Shown: positions 27,596 to 37,915, counted from the first letter of the stretch. The stretch: 57,445 nt of DNA from Pelatocladus maniniholoensis HA4357-MV3 (GCA_019359115.1 JAHHHW010000092.1:1-57445), one strand, 5' to 3'. The notes: a model not told the origin generated them from the sequence alone. Numbers and translations are program-made.

Positions 27596-28369
27596 CTACC
27601 ATACTTTCCAAGGCGCTTTATCCTTTTTCCATAAATCTTCTAAATAATTTTTATCTCTGAGAGTATCCATTGGTTGCCAAAAACCGTCATGTTTAAAAGC
27701 AGACAACTGTTCCATCCCAGCCAGCTTTTCTAATGGTTCTTTTTCCCAGACAGTAGAATCATCAGCAATAAAGTTGATGACTTCTGGTTCTAAAATAAAA
27801 AAGCCGCCATTAATCCAAGCGCCATCTCCTTCAGGTTTTTCATGAAAACTACTGATTTTGGTTTGTTCACCTCCCAAGATAATTGCACCAAAGCGTCCGG
27901 GTGGTTGCACAGCAGTGAGTGTTCCTAATGTTTTTTGTTCCTTGTGGAATTTAATGAGTTCGGTGACATTTACGTTACTTACACCATCACCATAGGTGAA
28001 GCAAAAACTTTCATTCCCGATATGTTCTCTGACTCGCTTTAATCTACCACCAGTCATGGTGTTGTCACCTGTATTGACCAGAGTGACACGCCAAGGTTCA
28101 GCATTACCTAAATGTACATTCATTTGATTAAAACGCATGTCAAACGTCACATCTGACATGTGTAAAAAATAATTAGCAAAGTATTCTTTAATTACATATC
28201 CTTTATAACCACAACAGATAATAAAATCATTAATTCCATGGGCAGAATAAATTTTCATTATGTGCCACAATATTGGTTTACCACCAATCTCCACCATGGG
28301 CTTCGGTTTGACACTGGTTTCTTCGCTAATGCGTGTACCTAGTCCTCCAGCCAAAATCACTGCTTTCAT
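27596..28369 (-). CDS. rfbF: Glucose-1-phosphate cytidylyltransferase
   Basis: A 257-residue nucleotidyltransferase of the usual RfbF length. [20 protein letters not shown] carries the nucleotide-binding signature. [42 protein letters not shown] with the metal-binding aspartate, and [13 protein letters not shown] match the family. It makes CDP-glucose from CTP and glucose-1-phosphate. It is the first gene of the island and its promoter lies in the 485-bp gap beyond. The normal partner, CDP-glucose 4,6-dehydratase, is not in the window. Confidence 0.92.
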   Translation of the reverse strand: MKAVILAGGLGTRISEETSVKPKPMVEIGGKPILWHIMKIYSAHGINDFIICCGYKGYVIKEYFANYFLHMSDVTFDMRFNQMNVHLGNAEPWRVTLVNTGDNTMTGGRLKRVREHIGNESFCFTYGDGVSNVNVTELIKFHKEQKTLGTLTAVQPPGRFGAIILGGEQTKISSFHEKPEGDGAWINGGFFILEPEVINFIADDSTVWEKEPLEKLAGMEQLSAFKHDGFWQPMDTLRDKNYLEDLWKKDKAPWKVW

Positions 28370-28854
28370 GCAATAGCCTCTAAAAGTTTTAGGTAGATAA
28401 ATTTATATAGATACGCAGATTCAAATGTTTGACACTATGACAAAACACTGTTTATTGTTATTTTTCTCAGTATACAATCTAACCGTATTTTTCTATAACA
28501 GTGTGAAGACCAGGTAAATTAACTGCTTATATGTGTAAAAAAATTGAAAAGCTAGCAGCAATCAGAGTAATAAAGTTTTTGAATAAAATAAGAATCAAAA
28601 CAGAAAATATATAGCATAAAGCAGTGCAAATAAATATCTATTTGAAGAGGTTATATAGCCAAAATAATAACTGTTTATAAGCAGCCCTTTCAAAGTGCAA
28701 ATCTGGCAAATGGAAATTTTTTGGTGTCTTAGTGTCTACGTGTTTCAATAATTATTTTTTCACAACTTAGATCATAGCTGCCGTTTGCGTCGAAAAGTTT
28801 TTGCTCTCTCCAAATCAAATCAGCAGCTATTTGATAGTTATTTTTAAGTTGTTC
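28370..28854. promoter_or_regulatory. Upstream region of the HEP island
   Basis: This 485-bp AT-rich gap lies between the start of rfbF and the 3' end of the kinase-TPR gene and should contain the promoter of the first island operon. An 8-bp inverted repeat, ACACTGTT/AACAGTGT, is at 28445-28452 and 28497-28504. No exact GTA-N8-TAC site was found. No gene is seen. Confidence 0.45.
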
Positions 28855-31035
28855 TTAACGAGATTGTTGTGAAAAGCTGGCATTTTGGAACATAGTGTCA
28901 CATTTATTTTCCACAACTATGCAAATACTGCTTAATGCTTGTTGATAACTTTCTTGATCATCTTGCTCAAGAGAAATTTTAGCAGCCATTTGCAAATCTT
29001 TTACTGATTTACTCTGATTGGTGCGAGATTCGTTACCACCATATTGAGCAAGTTCATGGTAAACAATTCCTCGCTTCAGATAAACTTTTGACAATCGTGG
29101 ATTGATATTTAATGCTCTGCTAAAGTCACCAATTGCTTTGGTATATTCTTGTTCAAAATTGCTACTATATTGGGCTATTTGATAGCGGACAAGGCCCAAT
29201 TGATAGTGAGCTTCTGATCTGGATGGACTAAGATTGATTGCTTCATGAAAATCAGCGATCGCTTGTTGATAATCTACCTGAGAGTCTCCGCTATATTTAG
29301 CCATTTGAGCGCGAACAATACCCCTTCTGATATAAGCTTCTACTTCGTTGGGGTTTAAACGCAGGGCAGTATTCAAATCAGCAAGAGCTAAATTATAGTT
29401 TTTATCTTGGTCAGTGCTATATTCAGCTTGCATGTAATAGACATTGCCACGATTGACATATGCTTTTACTTCTTTTGGGTTGATTTTTATTGCTTGATTA
29501 TAATCAGTGATCGCGGCGTCGTAATCTTTGAGATTATAGTGAGAATTGCCCCGATTTACATAGGCTTTAGGGTTTTCAGGTTGTCGCTTAATTGCAAAGG
29601 TAAAGTTCTCAATTGCTTGCTCATAATTTTTGACTTTGTAAGCAGCATGACCTTGTTTGTAATAATCTGCAAAACTCAGATTCAGATTATGGTCACGAGA
29701 TTCAATTAAACTCTGTTGAGCTAAAGAATCTTTGCGTAGATAGCTACTGGTTAGATTCTTAGTTAAGTCCAGATAGAAAAACGTACCAATACCAAGCAAG
29801 GCAAAAATCACAGAATACAATCCAGACCTATTAGAGCGTCTATAAATACTAACCTGACGTGGGGCTATGGGAGTGTAATAGCTATTTTGGTGGAAGGAAA
29901 CAGTTGCGGGTTGTGGAAAACGGCGAGTTTGGGTAGAACGCCTTCTCGTGGAAATACGAGGTTTGAGGTGTTCTCTTGTAGCTATTACCTGTGGAGATGG
30001 GAAGGGATCGCGCCCTCCTAATCGAAGACTACGTTCGCACCAGGGACAAATTTCTAGGTGGCTGCTGTAACGGTGTTGTGCATTAGTGCTACAGCCTATC
30101 AAAGCATCTTCAGCTTCTGCCAAAGCCAATACCCAACTTTGAGCGCTAGGACGCAACAGAGGGTTGCTATGACCATCTTCAAAACAACGTAAAAATAGTT
30201 CCTGCAAGCTGGGGTGGAGAATTTTCCAAGGAGGAGCTATTGGTGTAGGAACATAAGGTACGCTGCGGTTTTGACTATATGTAAAATGACCCGCTGCGAT
30301 GCGTGCTTCGTAGGGTGGTGGTTCACCTGCACCTTGGAAGATACCAGAAAACGGATGAGTACCTTCCATCAACAGTTGGAAGATGAGGACTGCTAAACCG
30401 AATAAGTCATGGGGTACAGCGCGATCGCACTTGGCAAAGGTTTTATTCTGTAGTTCTGGTGGGGTAAATTCTGGTTTCCCAACCGGACAACGATAAACAA
30501 AATCATTGTCAGGATCGCGTACTTGGAATGAGTCTGTGTCTACGACTGTAACTAAGGCTGTGTCGCTCACAAGAATATTGGACTCATTCACATCACCTAC
30601 ACAATAGCCACTGGCGTGTAAAGCTGCAAAGGCTGCTGCTAAGTTGCGAGCAGTGCGGAGCAGATATTGATAGCTAAATAAAGGACAATGTTGTCGCCGG
30701 GTTCTGGGGTTGTAAAAGTCGATAATCGGACGCATTCCCCGAATCCGAGGCATTAAAAAGCCAACGATGCGATCGCTGCCATCTGCTGCTCGCAAAAGTT
30801 CTGTTGGCCAAGCAATGGAAATGTGTCCTAAACTAGCCGTTGGGTTCTCTGGGGGGTGAGTGAGCATCACTTCCAGTTTTCGTGCCTGTACCTCAGATGG
30901 TTTGTGATAAACCTTGGCGACTGCACTCGCATCTGTTGGCACTGTGTAAATACAAGCTTCACCGCCACGTCCTAAACTGACAGAGAGGTTAAGGTGAGAA
31001 ATTTGTTGGTTGGGAAGACAACGTAGTACCTGCAT
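28855..31035 (-). CDS. Protein kinase-like protein with zinc-ribbon piece, membrane helix and TPR repeats (TerY-P type)
   Basis: A 726-residue protein from the ATG at 31035; a TTG at 31080 is possible. The N-terminal 300 residues are kinase-like: SLGRGGEACIYTV as the glycine loop, VAKVYH as the lysine strand, GDVNESNILVS as a diverged catalytic loop with Asp and Asn kept, and VDTDSF in place of DFG. A CPWC zinc-ribbon fragment follows near 330, then a membrane helix (LYSVIFALLGIGTFFYLDL) and about seven TPR units to the C-terminus. It is probably an active but divergent Ser/Thr kinase with a protein-docking tail. It follows the PP2C and vWA genes. Confidence 0.8.
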   Translation of the reverse strand: MQVLRCLPNQQISHLNLSVSLGRGGEACIYTVPTDASAVAKVYHKPSEVQARKLEVMLTHPPENPTASLGHISIAWPTELLRAADGSDRIVGFLMPRIRGMRPIIDFYNPRTRRQHCPLFSYQYLLRTARNLAAAFAALHASGYCVGDVNESNILVSDTALVTVVDTDSFQVRDPDNDFVYRCPVGKPEFTPPELQNKTFAKCDRAVPHDLFGLAVLIFQLLMEGTHPFSGIFQGAGEPPPYEARIAAGHFTYSQNRSVPYVPTPIAPPWKILHPSLQELFLRCFEDGHSNPLLRPSAQSWVLALAEAEDALIGCSTNAQHRYSSHLEICPWCERSLRLGGRDPFPSPQVIATREHLKPRISTRRRSTQTRRFPQPATVSFHQNSYYTPIAPRQVSIYRRSNRSGLYSVIFALLGIGTFFYLDLTKNLTSSYLRKDSLAQQSLIESRDHNLNLSFADYYKQGHAAYKVKNYEQAIENFTFAIKRQPENPKAYVNRGNSHYNLKDYDAAITDYNQAIKINPKEVKAYVNRGNVYYMQAEYSTDQDKNYNLALADLNTALRLNPNEVEAYIRRGIVRAQMAKYSGDSQVDYQQAIADFHEAINLSPSRSEAHYQLGLVRYQIAQYSSNFEQEYTKAIGDFSRALNINPRLSKVYLKRGIVYHELAQYGGNESRTNQSKSVKDLQMAAKISLEQDDQESYQQALSSICIVVENKCDTMFQNASFSQQSR

Positions 31036-31098
31036 GATATATTTAATGTTAGGGAAGGTGTATGTAATTTTAAATAGCAATACTATTGCTAATTTTAG

Positions 31099-31881
31099 TT
31101 AATCAGTTAATGCTGCTATCACCAGCGTTAAGTCATCGTCTGTACGTTGGGTAATCCTGTCTGAGCGTAAAAACTTTACGAGTTGCTCTTTGGCTATGAT
31201 TTTGTCCTCGGCACTCGCGACAAAATCGAATAAAGGAAAAAAGAAAGGTTTGTGAGGTGCGCTTACAGCCATATTCATCGCCAGCAACTGCAATCCATCA
31301 GTGAGAACACCAATGTTGACGACTGGCTGACGCCATAGTTTCACTTGTACTTTTTCCATTGCAGTGGGAGAAACCAAAAAAGTGGTTTCGTTCATGTATT
31401 CCCCATTATCAGGCATAGTTAAGGCAATCAAGTTGCCCAGAGTATCCTTTGCTACTGCTACACCATCGCCGATCTGAGCTACTGCTACATTTTCGGGTGT
31501 GGCAACTAGAACGATTAAGGTGCTTGCTAAATCTTGGGGTTGTTTATTACAAGCAACAGCTTCTGCTTCTACTGCTTTTCTGGCGGTTAGCATGGCGTCA
31601 GTTAGGAGCGATCGCACAAAAGCATCATCTACTAAAGTACGCCGAGAAACTTGCTGATGAGCACAGATAGTAGCTACTGCTGTTTCTGCTGCAACCATTG
31701 CTCCAACTTTCCCTAAAATCGCTGAACCTGCACCATCAGCTGCTGACACCACCAAGACATTCTCAGGCAAGATTACAAAGTGGTGAGCGTCCTGACACAG
31801 CTGCTTATTTTTAAAATGGCTTGTGCCACATACTGATGCAGCTACTACCCGCCATTGAGGTGTCCTTGTTGAAGTTTTCAT
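31099..31881 (-). CDS. PP2C-type protein phosphatase
   Basis: About 260 residues from the ATG at 31881; a TTG at 31899 would add six. VVSAADGAGSAILG gives the metal-binding ADG motif, with CQDAHHFV before it, AQIGDGVAVAK in the middle and RTDDDLTLVIAAL with the final metal-binding aspartates at the C-terminus. It removes phosphate from Ser/Thr residues and would oppose the neighbouring kinase. It lies 33 nt after the vWA gene and 63 nt before the kinase gene, so the three are probably one operon. Confidence 0.85.
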   Translation of the reverse strand: MKTSTRTPQWRVVAASVCGTSHFKNKQLCQDAHHFVILPENVLVVSAADGAGSAILGKVGAMVAAETAVATICAHQQVSRRTLVDDAFVRSLLTDAMLTARKAVEAEAVACNKQPQDLASTLIVLVATPENVAVAQIGDGVAVAKDTLGNLIALTMPDNGEYMNETTFLVSPTAMEKVQVKLWRQPVVNIGVLTDGLQLLAMNMAVSAPHKPFFFPLFDFVASAEDKIIAKEQLVKFLRSDRITQRTDDDLTLVIAALTD

Positions 31882-31932
31882 ACACTCTAAATATTCCAAC
31901 AGCTGTGTAAGTACAAAATATGCAATCTTACA

Positions 31933-32607
31933 TCAAACAGAACCCCAACCAATCGGAGGTAGTGCCACCTGCTCATCCACTTGAGAATGAGAAACCGCTG
32001 ACATACTGGCAGATAACCAGACAAACAGCTCGACAAAGTTTAATCCTGTTAGCTTTAGGGGGGTACGTACAGCTATTTGACTTAAACGTGCCATATTAGC
32101 ATTTTCCACACCTACCGTAAAAAAAGCAACACGTTTGTTAACTTCATCTGCTTGCAGTCGTTTTGCGGCCTGATCGACCAAATTATCTGCTTCACCTTGT
32201 GGTTCTCCATCAGTAATCATGAATACCCAAGGACGATAGTAAGCAATACCATTGGTACGATACTGAGCTTTGCGTTCTTGAATTAAGTCTAAAGCTTTAT
32301 GGATACCAGCACCCATATTCGTTAGTCCCTGTGCTGTTAGTATCGGTGGATTAAACTGATCGGCAGTCACGAAGTCTTGTACGATGTTGATGTGACTATC
32401 AAAAGTAACTATTGCTACCTCTACTCTTCTGGAAGCCAAGGAACTTTTAATTAATTCATCCCTAAAGCTCAGTAATCCTTCATTTAATGCATTGATTGCC
32501 ATTCCTTGCATTGAGCCAGACGTATCAAGTAGTAATACGCAAGGACAACGTGGTTCTGGGTTCTCAGCAAATTCAACTACTTCATCAAGTCTTAACGTAT
32601 CGGTCAT
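31933..32607 (-). CDS. TerY-like von Willebrand factor A domain protein
   Basis: A single-domain vWA protein of 224 residues from the ATG at 32607; a TTG at 32634 is also possible. The MIDAS motif DTSGSMQG and the later conserved Thr and Asp (GLTNMGAG, MITDGEPQG) are intact, so it should bind a divalent metal and a partner protein. It has no membrane segment. It leads the vWA-PP2C-kinase set, which matches the TerY-P triad defined from tellurite-resistance-related loci. Its partner is probably a phosphoprotein handled by the other two. Confidence 0.85.
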   Translation of the reverse strand: MTDTLRLDEVVEFAENPEPRCPCVLLLDTSGSMQGMAINALNEGLLSFRDELIKSSLASRRVEVAIVTFDSHINIVQDFVTADQFNPPILTAQGLTNMGAGIHKALDLIQERKAQYRTNGIAYYRPWVFMITDGEPQGEADNLVDQAAKRLQADEVNKRVAFFTVGVENANMARLSQIAVRTPLKLTGLNFVELFVWLSASMSAVSHSQVDEQVALPPIGWGSV

Positions 32608-33208
32608 AACTGTTTGTGTTATATTAAACTTCAAACTACTATTTTCCTTGCTCTCAAAAGTATATAGTTTCTAGGTTTGCAAGACTACCTAGACGCTTTT
32701 GGATTTTAGATAGTTTACTAGTTATTAAACAATTAGCAATACCCAAATTACATAAAAGTTGTCAAAAGTATTCCTTAAGAGTTAGTGCTGTAAAAGAGAA
32801 GTTACTAAGGCTTTGCATTGACTGTAGAAGCTTATTTAAAATAACTTATACGTATATTTTATAGAATACAATAACTGCGTAACTGAAGCTGGTGGGATAT
32901 TTTAAAGATTTCATGTAGAAGATTCATTTTTTGGGTAAAAGTAATTAAACATTATTAGCATTCTCATCATTGTTGATGGAAACTCTATCAAAAGACAGCA
33001 GAACTCAAAGCAAAAACTTCAAAAATTTGTTGCAATACCTATACAAAAATTAACAACTCTCCTGAGAGTAGCTTTTATAGCTTGTAAGATATACATGACA
33101 AGTCGAAAAATATTTTTGCAAAGAAATTAGAAATAAAAAAATGCAAAACTTGCCAAAGAATGCGAATGCCCAAAAAAACTGCTATTTTTCCGTAAATTCT
33201 CCAAGGAA
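32608..33208. promoter_or_regulatory. Divergent promoter region
   Basis: These 601 AT-rich bases lie between the vWA gene (minus) and the response regulator gene (plus) and should hold both promoters. I saw no gene, strong hairpin or exact NtcA site. Confidence 0.45.
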
Positions 33209-34600
33209 ATGAATAATTACGGCACATTTACAAATCTACGTCCCCTAAGTTTGTTAAGACAATTATCCAACTGTTCTGATAGTACTCATTTACAAGCGCT
33301 GAGTAACTCAGTTACCTGGTCTATTTTTCTTGATCAAGGCAAAATTATATTTGCTACCCATTCCATTGAACCCTTCGATAGACTAGAACGTCACTTGCGT
33401 CGCCTCAGTCATCGAATCCCCACCCTTAACAGTGAAATTCGTATTCAATTACGTCTACTATTTGAACCAGATTATTATGCTCAGTCAACAGAAGTCGATA
33501 GTTCCATTTCCGAAGAATCTATTAGTGATCAACGACCTTATGAATATCAGGCTATTTGCTGGCTAGTAAGTCAAAAACATCTCAACCCTACTCAAGCAGC
33601 CGTATTACTTCAAGAATTAGCAAAAGAAGTAATCGAATCATTTATATTAATCAAACAAGGTAATTATGAATTAAAAGAAAATCCAGAGCGGATGCCAATT
33701 ATTTGTAGACTTGATGTTGGAAAACTGCTAGAACGTTGTCAAGGCAGATTGCAAGATTGGAAGTCTTTCGCACCGCATATTTCATCACCGTACCAGCGTC
33801 CATACTTGCGTGTTAAAACCTTAAGTTCACAAACAGATTTACCAGAAATCCAGCAGAATCTTAGTGAATGGATGAAAGGTTTTAGCCTACGTCATCTGTC
33901 AGTGATTATGAACCAAGATGAAATCCATGTGCTGAAAACGCTGTATCCATACATCTTAAATGGTGCAATTTTATTACATGAACCAGATCCGCCCTTTGAT
34001 AAACTACCTAAAACCTTTGAACAAGTAGTAGAAAATAATCAGATAAATTTATTAAATAATCAAGAATTAGTAGACATATCTTCGGTAGAAAATAGTAGTA
34101 CAGAAGCTCAAACCACTTCTGGAGAAATATCACAGGTTACTCAAGCAAGAAGAAAAAAACTACAAGAATTCACAAATCCAATTAACATTAACCCAAATCT
34201 GCAACAAGCTAATCCTGCTCCTACCAGTATCCGCAAAAAATATAAAATTGTTTCTATAGATGATAGTCCAACATTTCTTAGAGAAATTAGCCGTTTTTTA
34301 GAAGAAGAAAACTTTTCGGTAGTTACCATCAGTGATCCACTAAAAGCAGTCATGGCAGTAATTAGACATAAACCAGACTTGATTTTATTGGATCTTAATA
34401 TGGAAGGAATTGATGGTTATGAATTATGTCGAATCATTCGTAATAATTCGATGTTTAAAGAGACTCCGATTGTGATGGTTACAGGAAGTAAGGGAATTGT
34501 AGATAAAGTCAGAGCCAAATTTGTCGGAGCATCGGGATATTTAACAAAGCCATTTACTCGTGCAGATTTACTCAAAATGGTATTTATGCATTTAACGTAA
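33209..34600 (+). CDS. PatA-like response regulator (PATAN domain plus receiver)
   Basis: A 463-residue protein. The first 250 or so residues resemble the PATAN/DUF4388 region of PatA-type regulators (FTNLRPLSLLRQLSN, WSIFLDQGKIIFATHS). A linker of low complexity follows, and a CheY-like receiver fills the last 120 residues. The receiver has the acidic pair (SIDDSP), the phosphoacceptor aspartate (LILLDLNMEG), the Thr (VMVTGS) and the Lys (YLTKPF), so it should be phosphorylatable. There is no DNA-binding domain. PatA proteins influence heterocyst pattern or phototaxis by protein contacts. Whether this one relates to the adjacent triad or island is unknown. Confidence 0.85.
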   Translation: MNNYGTFTNLRPLSLLRQLSNCSDSTHLQALSNSVTWSIFLDQGKIIFATHSIEPFDRLERHLRRLSHRIPTLNSEIRIQLRLLFEPDYYAQSTEVDSSISEESISDQRPYEYQAICWLVSQKHLNPTQAAVLLQELAKEVIESFILIKQGNYELKENPERMPIICRLDVGKLLERCQGRLQDWKSFAPHISSPYQRPYLRVKTLSSQTDLPEIQQNLSEWMKGFSLRHLSVIMNQDEIHVLKTLYPYILNGAILLHEPDPPFDKLPKTFEQVVENNQINLLNNQELVDISSVENSSTEAQTTSGEISQVTQARRKKLQEFTNPININPNLQQANPAPTSIRKKYKIVSIDDSPTFLREISRFLEEENFSVVTISDPLKAVMAVIRHKPDLILLDLNMEGIDGYELCRIIRNNSMFKETPIVMVTGSKGIVDKVRAKFVGASGYLTKPFTRADLLKMVFMHLT

Positions 34601-35128
34601 GTAAATCGGCACAAATAAAGCTAACTCGTTGAAGTCGTCATTTGTTATACTCTACCTTGAAGCCGAAGAAGGCGCGTCTATGTCATTGGTCATTAGTAAG
34701 GGTTTTAGGCTTGTTTACTTTTCGTAACATGATTAGGTTTATTCCCGCCAACTTACTTAATAATTTTATTCAGAAGTCAAAAAATATAGAGTTTAAATTC
34801 GCATACTTAAAATTAATTTAATTTTATTTCATACAATTAAAAATAAAATAATGAATAAAGATGTTGCAGTCCAACGTCTCTACATGCCCAAAATGGTAGC
34901 GAAAAATCTTTAATCAAGCAGTATTGCTACGGCGTATAGTTTTGCGTAAATTCTAGATTTGTAGAAGATGATTTTATAGTTGTATAGTAGCATTACTTAT
35001 CTCGGAAGCAAAACCAGCCTTGTCAAACAAAATTGATTACTCTAATGGATGAGGAACTTCGTCGATTAATTCTAAAATAGTCTTTACATTCTGAATTTCA
35101 GATCTGATTTCGCACAAGCACACATTCC
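34601..35128. other. Intergenic region carrying the second 62-bp repeat
   Basis: No gene is seen in these 528 bases. They contain the inverted partner of the 62-bp repeat (34697-34758), AT-rich DNA, and presumably the pheT promoter. Confidence 0.5.
34697..34758 (-). repeat. 62-bp dispersed repeat, copy 2
   Basis: This is the reverse complement of 10733-10794 with one mismatch in 62. The flanking sequences of the two copies are not related beyond this core, so the element has a defined length. Confidence 0.9.
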
Positions 35129-37564
35129 ATGCGTATTTCTCTTAAATGGCTGCGGGAACTAGTCGAGGTAAAACTTAACCCGGAAGAATTAGCTCAAACT
35201 TTGACAATGGCAGGGTTTGAAGTAGAAGATATTGAAGATCGCCGCACTTGGGCAAATGGTGTTGTGATTGGGAGAGTGCTTGAGCGCCAACTCCATCCCA
35301 ATGCTGATAAATTAAGTGTTTGTCAAGTTGATATTGGTACAGGAGAAACTCTCAATATTGTCTGCGGCGCTCCTAATGTCCGGGCAGATATTTATGTACC
35401 AATTGCAACAGTAGGTACTTATCTACCAAATATCGATTTAAAAATTAAACCTGCAAAACTGCGTGGTGTCCCATCAAGTGGTATGATTTGTTCTTTAAAG
35501 GAACTAGGTTTGCCAAGTGATGTAGACGGAATTCATATTTTTACCCAAAAGAATCTGCAATTGGGTAGCGATGTGCGTCCTTTGTTGGGTTTAGATGATG
35601 TAATTTTAGATGTGACTGCGACTGCTAACCGTGCTGATGCTTTAAGTATGGTAGGTATAGCGCGGGAAGTTGCAGTTCTGACAGGTGCAAAAATAACTAT
35701 TCGTGAGCCTAGTGAAGTTTCAGTTTCCCAAGGTGCAGGAAATTTGGCTATTAAAGTAGCTGATACGCAAGCTTGCCTCGCCTATATTGGTACAGTGATT
35801 GAAGAGGTAAAAATTGCTGCCTCTCCTGATTGGTTACAACAGCGTTTACGCTCTGCGGGAGTCAGACCAATTAATAATCTAGTGGATATTACCAACTATG
35901 TATTGTTAGAATGGGGACAGCCACTACACGCATTTGATCGCGATCGCCTTGTTTCCATCGCCGTAAGCGAAAAGCTAGCCATTGGTGTTCGCTTTGCTAA
36001 TGCTGGAGAAACCCTCAAAACTCTAGACGGACAAACTCGTACTCTCACCACCCAAAATTTGCTGATTACCGCCAACGATAAACCTGTTGCTTTGGCTGGT
36101 GTGATGGGTGGCGAAGACAGCGAAGTCCATGCAGGTACACAAAACCTGGTATTAGAAGCAGCCCTATTTGATTCCGTAGCGATTCGCCGTTCTTCTCGAA
36201 GTGTGGGTTTAAGAAGTGAATCTTCAGCTCGATACGAACGAGGTATAAATAGCGCTGGGTTGGAAATAGCCACACGTCGCGCCCTGACTTTGATTACCGA
36301 ACTTGCTCAAGGAAATCTTGCGACTCAAGAAATTTCCGACACCCGCCCCGATCCATCGACTTGGACACGTTCTATCGAACTACGATTAGATCGAGTGAAT
36401 CAGGTGTTGGGGCCTGTTGATTCCGGTGAACAACCCACAGAACTACAAGCTGAAGATGTAGAGCGTACCCTAACTGCATTAGGATGTCAACTGACTTCTG
36501 CTGGTGAGCGCAAATGGACAGTTACAGTACCGCCCTACCGTTACCGTGACTTAGAACGGGAAATTGATTTAGTTGAAGAAATTGCCCGCCTCTATGGCTA
36601 CAATCGTTTCTGTGACACCCTGCCAGAAAAGTCAGAAGCTGGCTATCTGCCTTTTGATGTGGAAATACTGCGTCAATTACGTGCATGTTTGCGAGCAGAA
36701 GGTTTGACAGAACTAATGCATTACTCCTTAGTCAAGTCAGGAGAAGATAGACAAATAGCGCTGGCAAATCCTTTATTTGTAGAGTATTCAGCCCTACGCA
36801 CAGACTTAATATCTGGGTTAATAGATGCTTTTGTGTATAACTTAGAACAAGGTAATGGGGCGCTCAACGGTTTTGAAATTGGACGCATTTTCTGGCAAGA
36901 AGAAACCGGATTGCAAGAAGCAGACGCTATAGCGGGGATTTTGGGAGGCGATCGCAGATCTAGTAAGTGGATCAGCAGTGGACGCGAACAAGATCTGACT
37001 TGGTATGAAGCCAAAGGCAGCTTAGATAGTGTATTTCAGCGCCTGAGTTTGGAGGTAGAATATCAACCAGATTGCCGTGACGAGCGTTTACATCCAGGTA
37101 GAACCGCCTCTTTATGGACTAGAGGTAACAGACTTGGTATCTTTGGGCAGTTACATCCCCAACTGCGACACGAAAGAAGTTTGCCAGAAGCAGTTTACGT
37201 ATTTCAATTAGATTTAGATGTGCTATTGGATGCATTAGATCAAGATGAAATAGCCGTACCCACATTCAAACCTTACTCTACCTATCCAGCGACAGACAGA
37301 GATATTGCCTTCTTTGCACCTGTAAAGGTGACAGTTGCTGAAATTGAAAAAGCAATTACCAAAGCAGGTAAAGATTTACTCGAATCTGTACAAGTGTTTG
37401 ATGAATATCGTGGTGAACACGTACCGCAAGGACAACGGAGTTTGGCATTCCGCTTAATTTATCGAGCAAGCGATCGCACCCTCACTGATGCAGAAGTTGA
37501 ACCTGTGCATCAAAAAGTCCGTGATACATTGGTTGAAAAATTTGGTGTTGCTTTGAGAAGTTAA
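35129..37564 (+). CDS. pheT: Phenylalanyl-tRNA synthetase beta subunit
   Basis: An 811-residue subunit of full bacterial length. The order of domains is an N-terminal [14 protein letters not shown], a tRNA-binding OB fold (about 40-150, with [15 protein letters not shown]), the B3/B4 editing region (about 205-375, with [20 protein letters not shown]), B5 (about 405-490), the catalytic-like core, and a C-terminal anticodon-binding FDX-ACB domain (about 715-811, [13 protein letters not shown]). It charges tRNA-Phe together with PheS, whose gene is not in the window. It is a housekeeping gene and has nothing unusual. Confidence 0.97.
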   Translation: MRISLKWLRELVEVKLNPEELAQTLTMAGFEVEDIEDRRTWANGVVIGRVLERQLHPNADKLSVCQVDIGTGETLNIVCGAPNVRADIYVPIATVGTYLPNIDLKIKPAKLRGVPSSGMICSLKELGLPSDVDGIHIFTQKNLQLGSDVRPLLGLDDVILDVTATANRADALSMVGIAREVAVLTGAKITIREPSEVSVSQGAGNLAIKVADTQACLAYIGTVIEEVKIAASPDWLQQRLRSAGVRPINNLVDITNYVLLEWGQPLHAFDRDRLVSIAVSEKLAIGVRFANAGETLKTLDGQTRTLTTQNLLITANDKPVALAGVMGGEDSEVHAGTQNLVLEAALFDSVAIRRSSRSVGLRSESSARYERGINSAGLEIATRRALTLITELAQGNLATQEISDTRPDPSTWTRSIELRLDRVNQVLGPVDSGEQPTELQAEDVERTLTALGCQLTSAGERKWTVTVPPYRYRDLEREIDLVEEIARLYGYNRFCDTLPEKSEAGYLPFDVEILRQLRACLRAEGLTELMHYSLVKSGEDRQIALANPLFVEYSALRTDLISGLIDAFVYNLEQGNGALNGFEIGRIFWQEETGLQEADAIAGILGGDRRSSKWISSGREQDLTWYEAKGSLDSVFQRLSLEVEYQPDCRDERLHPGRTASLWTRGNRLGIFGQLHPQLRHERSLPEAVYVFQLDLDVLLDALDQDEIAVPTFKPYSTYPATDRDIAFFAPVKVTVAEIEKAITKAGKDLLESVQVFDEYRGEHVPQGQRSLAFRLIYRASDRTLTDAEVEPVHQKVRDTLVEKFGVALRS

Positions 37565-37645
37565 TAATTGATTTGTAGGGCCGCGTCTACGCCCCTACTA
37601 TCTACTAAGCACTAGCTACTAACAATATTTAGAAATAAACAAAAT

Positions 37646-37915
37646 ATGACAAAATACATCATGTGGGGGATTTACTGTGAAAATGTCCTCGAAAAACGCG
37701 CTCCTTACCGTCAAGCCCATTTAGATAGATTAGCAAAACAAAAAGAATCTGGTGTCCTAATTACTATTGGTCCCACCAAAGATTTAACAAAAGTTTTTGG
37801 TATTTACGAAGCCGAGAACGAAGATGCTGTACGCCAATTAGTAGAAAATGACCCCTACTGGCAAAACGGAATTTGGACTGAATACTCTATCAAAGAGTGG
37901 ATTCAAGCATTCTAA
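37646..37915 (+). CDS. YciI-family protein
   Basis: A small 89-residue dimeric alpha-beta barrel protein. It shows the family pattern: a first strand with YIMWGIYCENVLEKR, the conserved His (RQAHLDRLAKQKESG), the LITIGPTKD strand and the DPYWQNGIWTEYSIKEW end. YciI relatives are of uncertain enzymatic role. It lies 81 nt after pheT and could be co-transcribed with it. Confidence 0.85.
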   Translation: MTKYIMWGIYCENVLEKRAPYRQAHLDRLAKQKESGVLITIGPTKDLTKVFGIYEAENEDAVRQLVENDPYWQNGIWTEYSIKEWIQAF

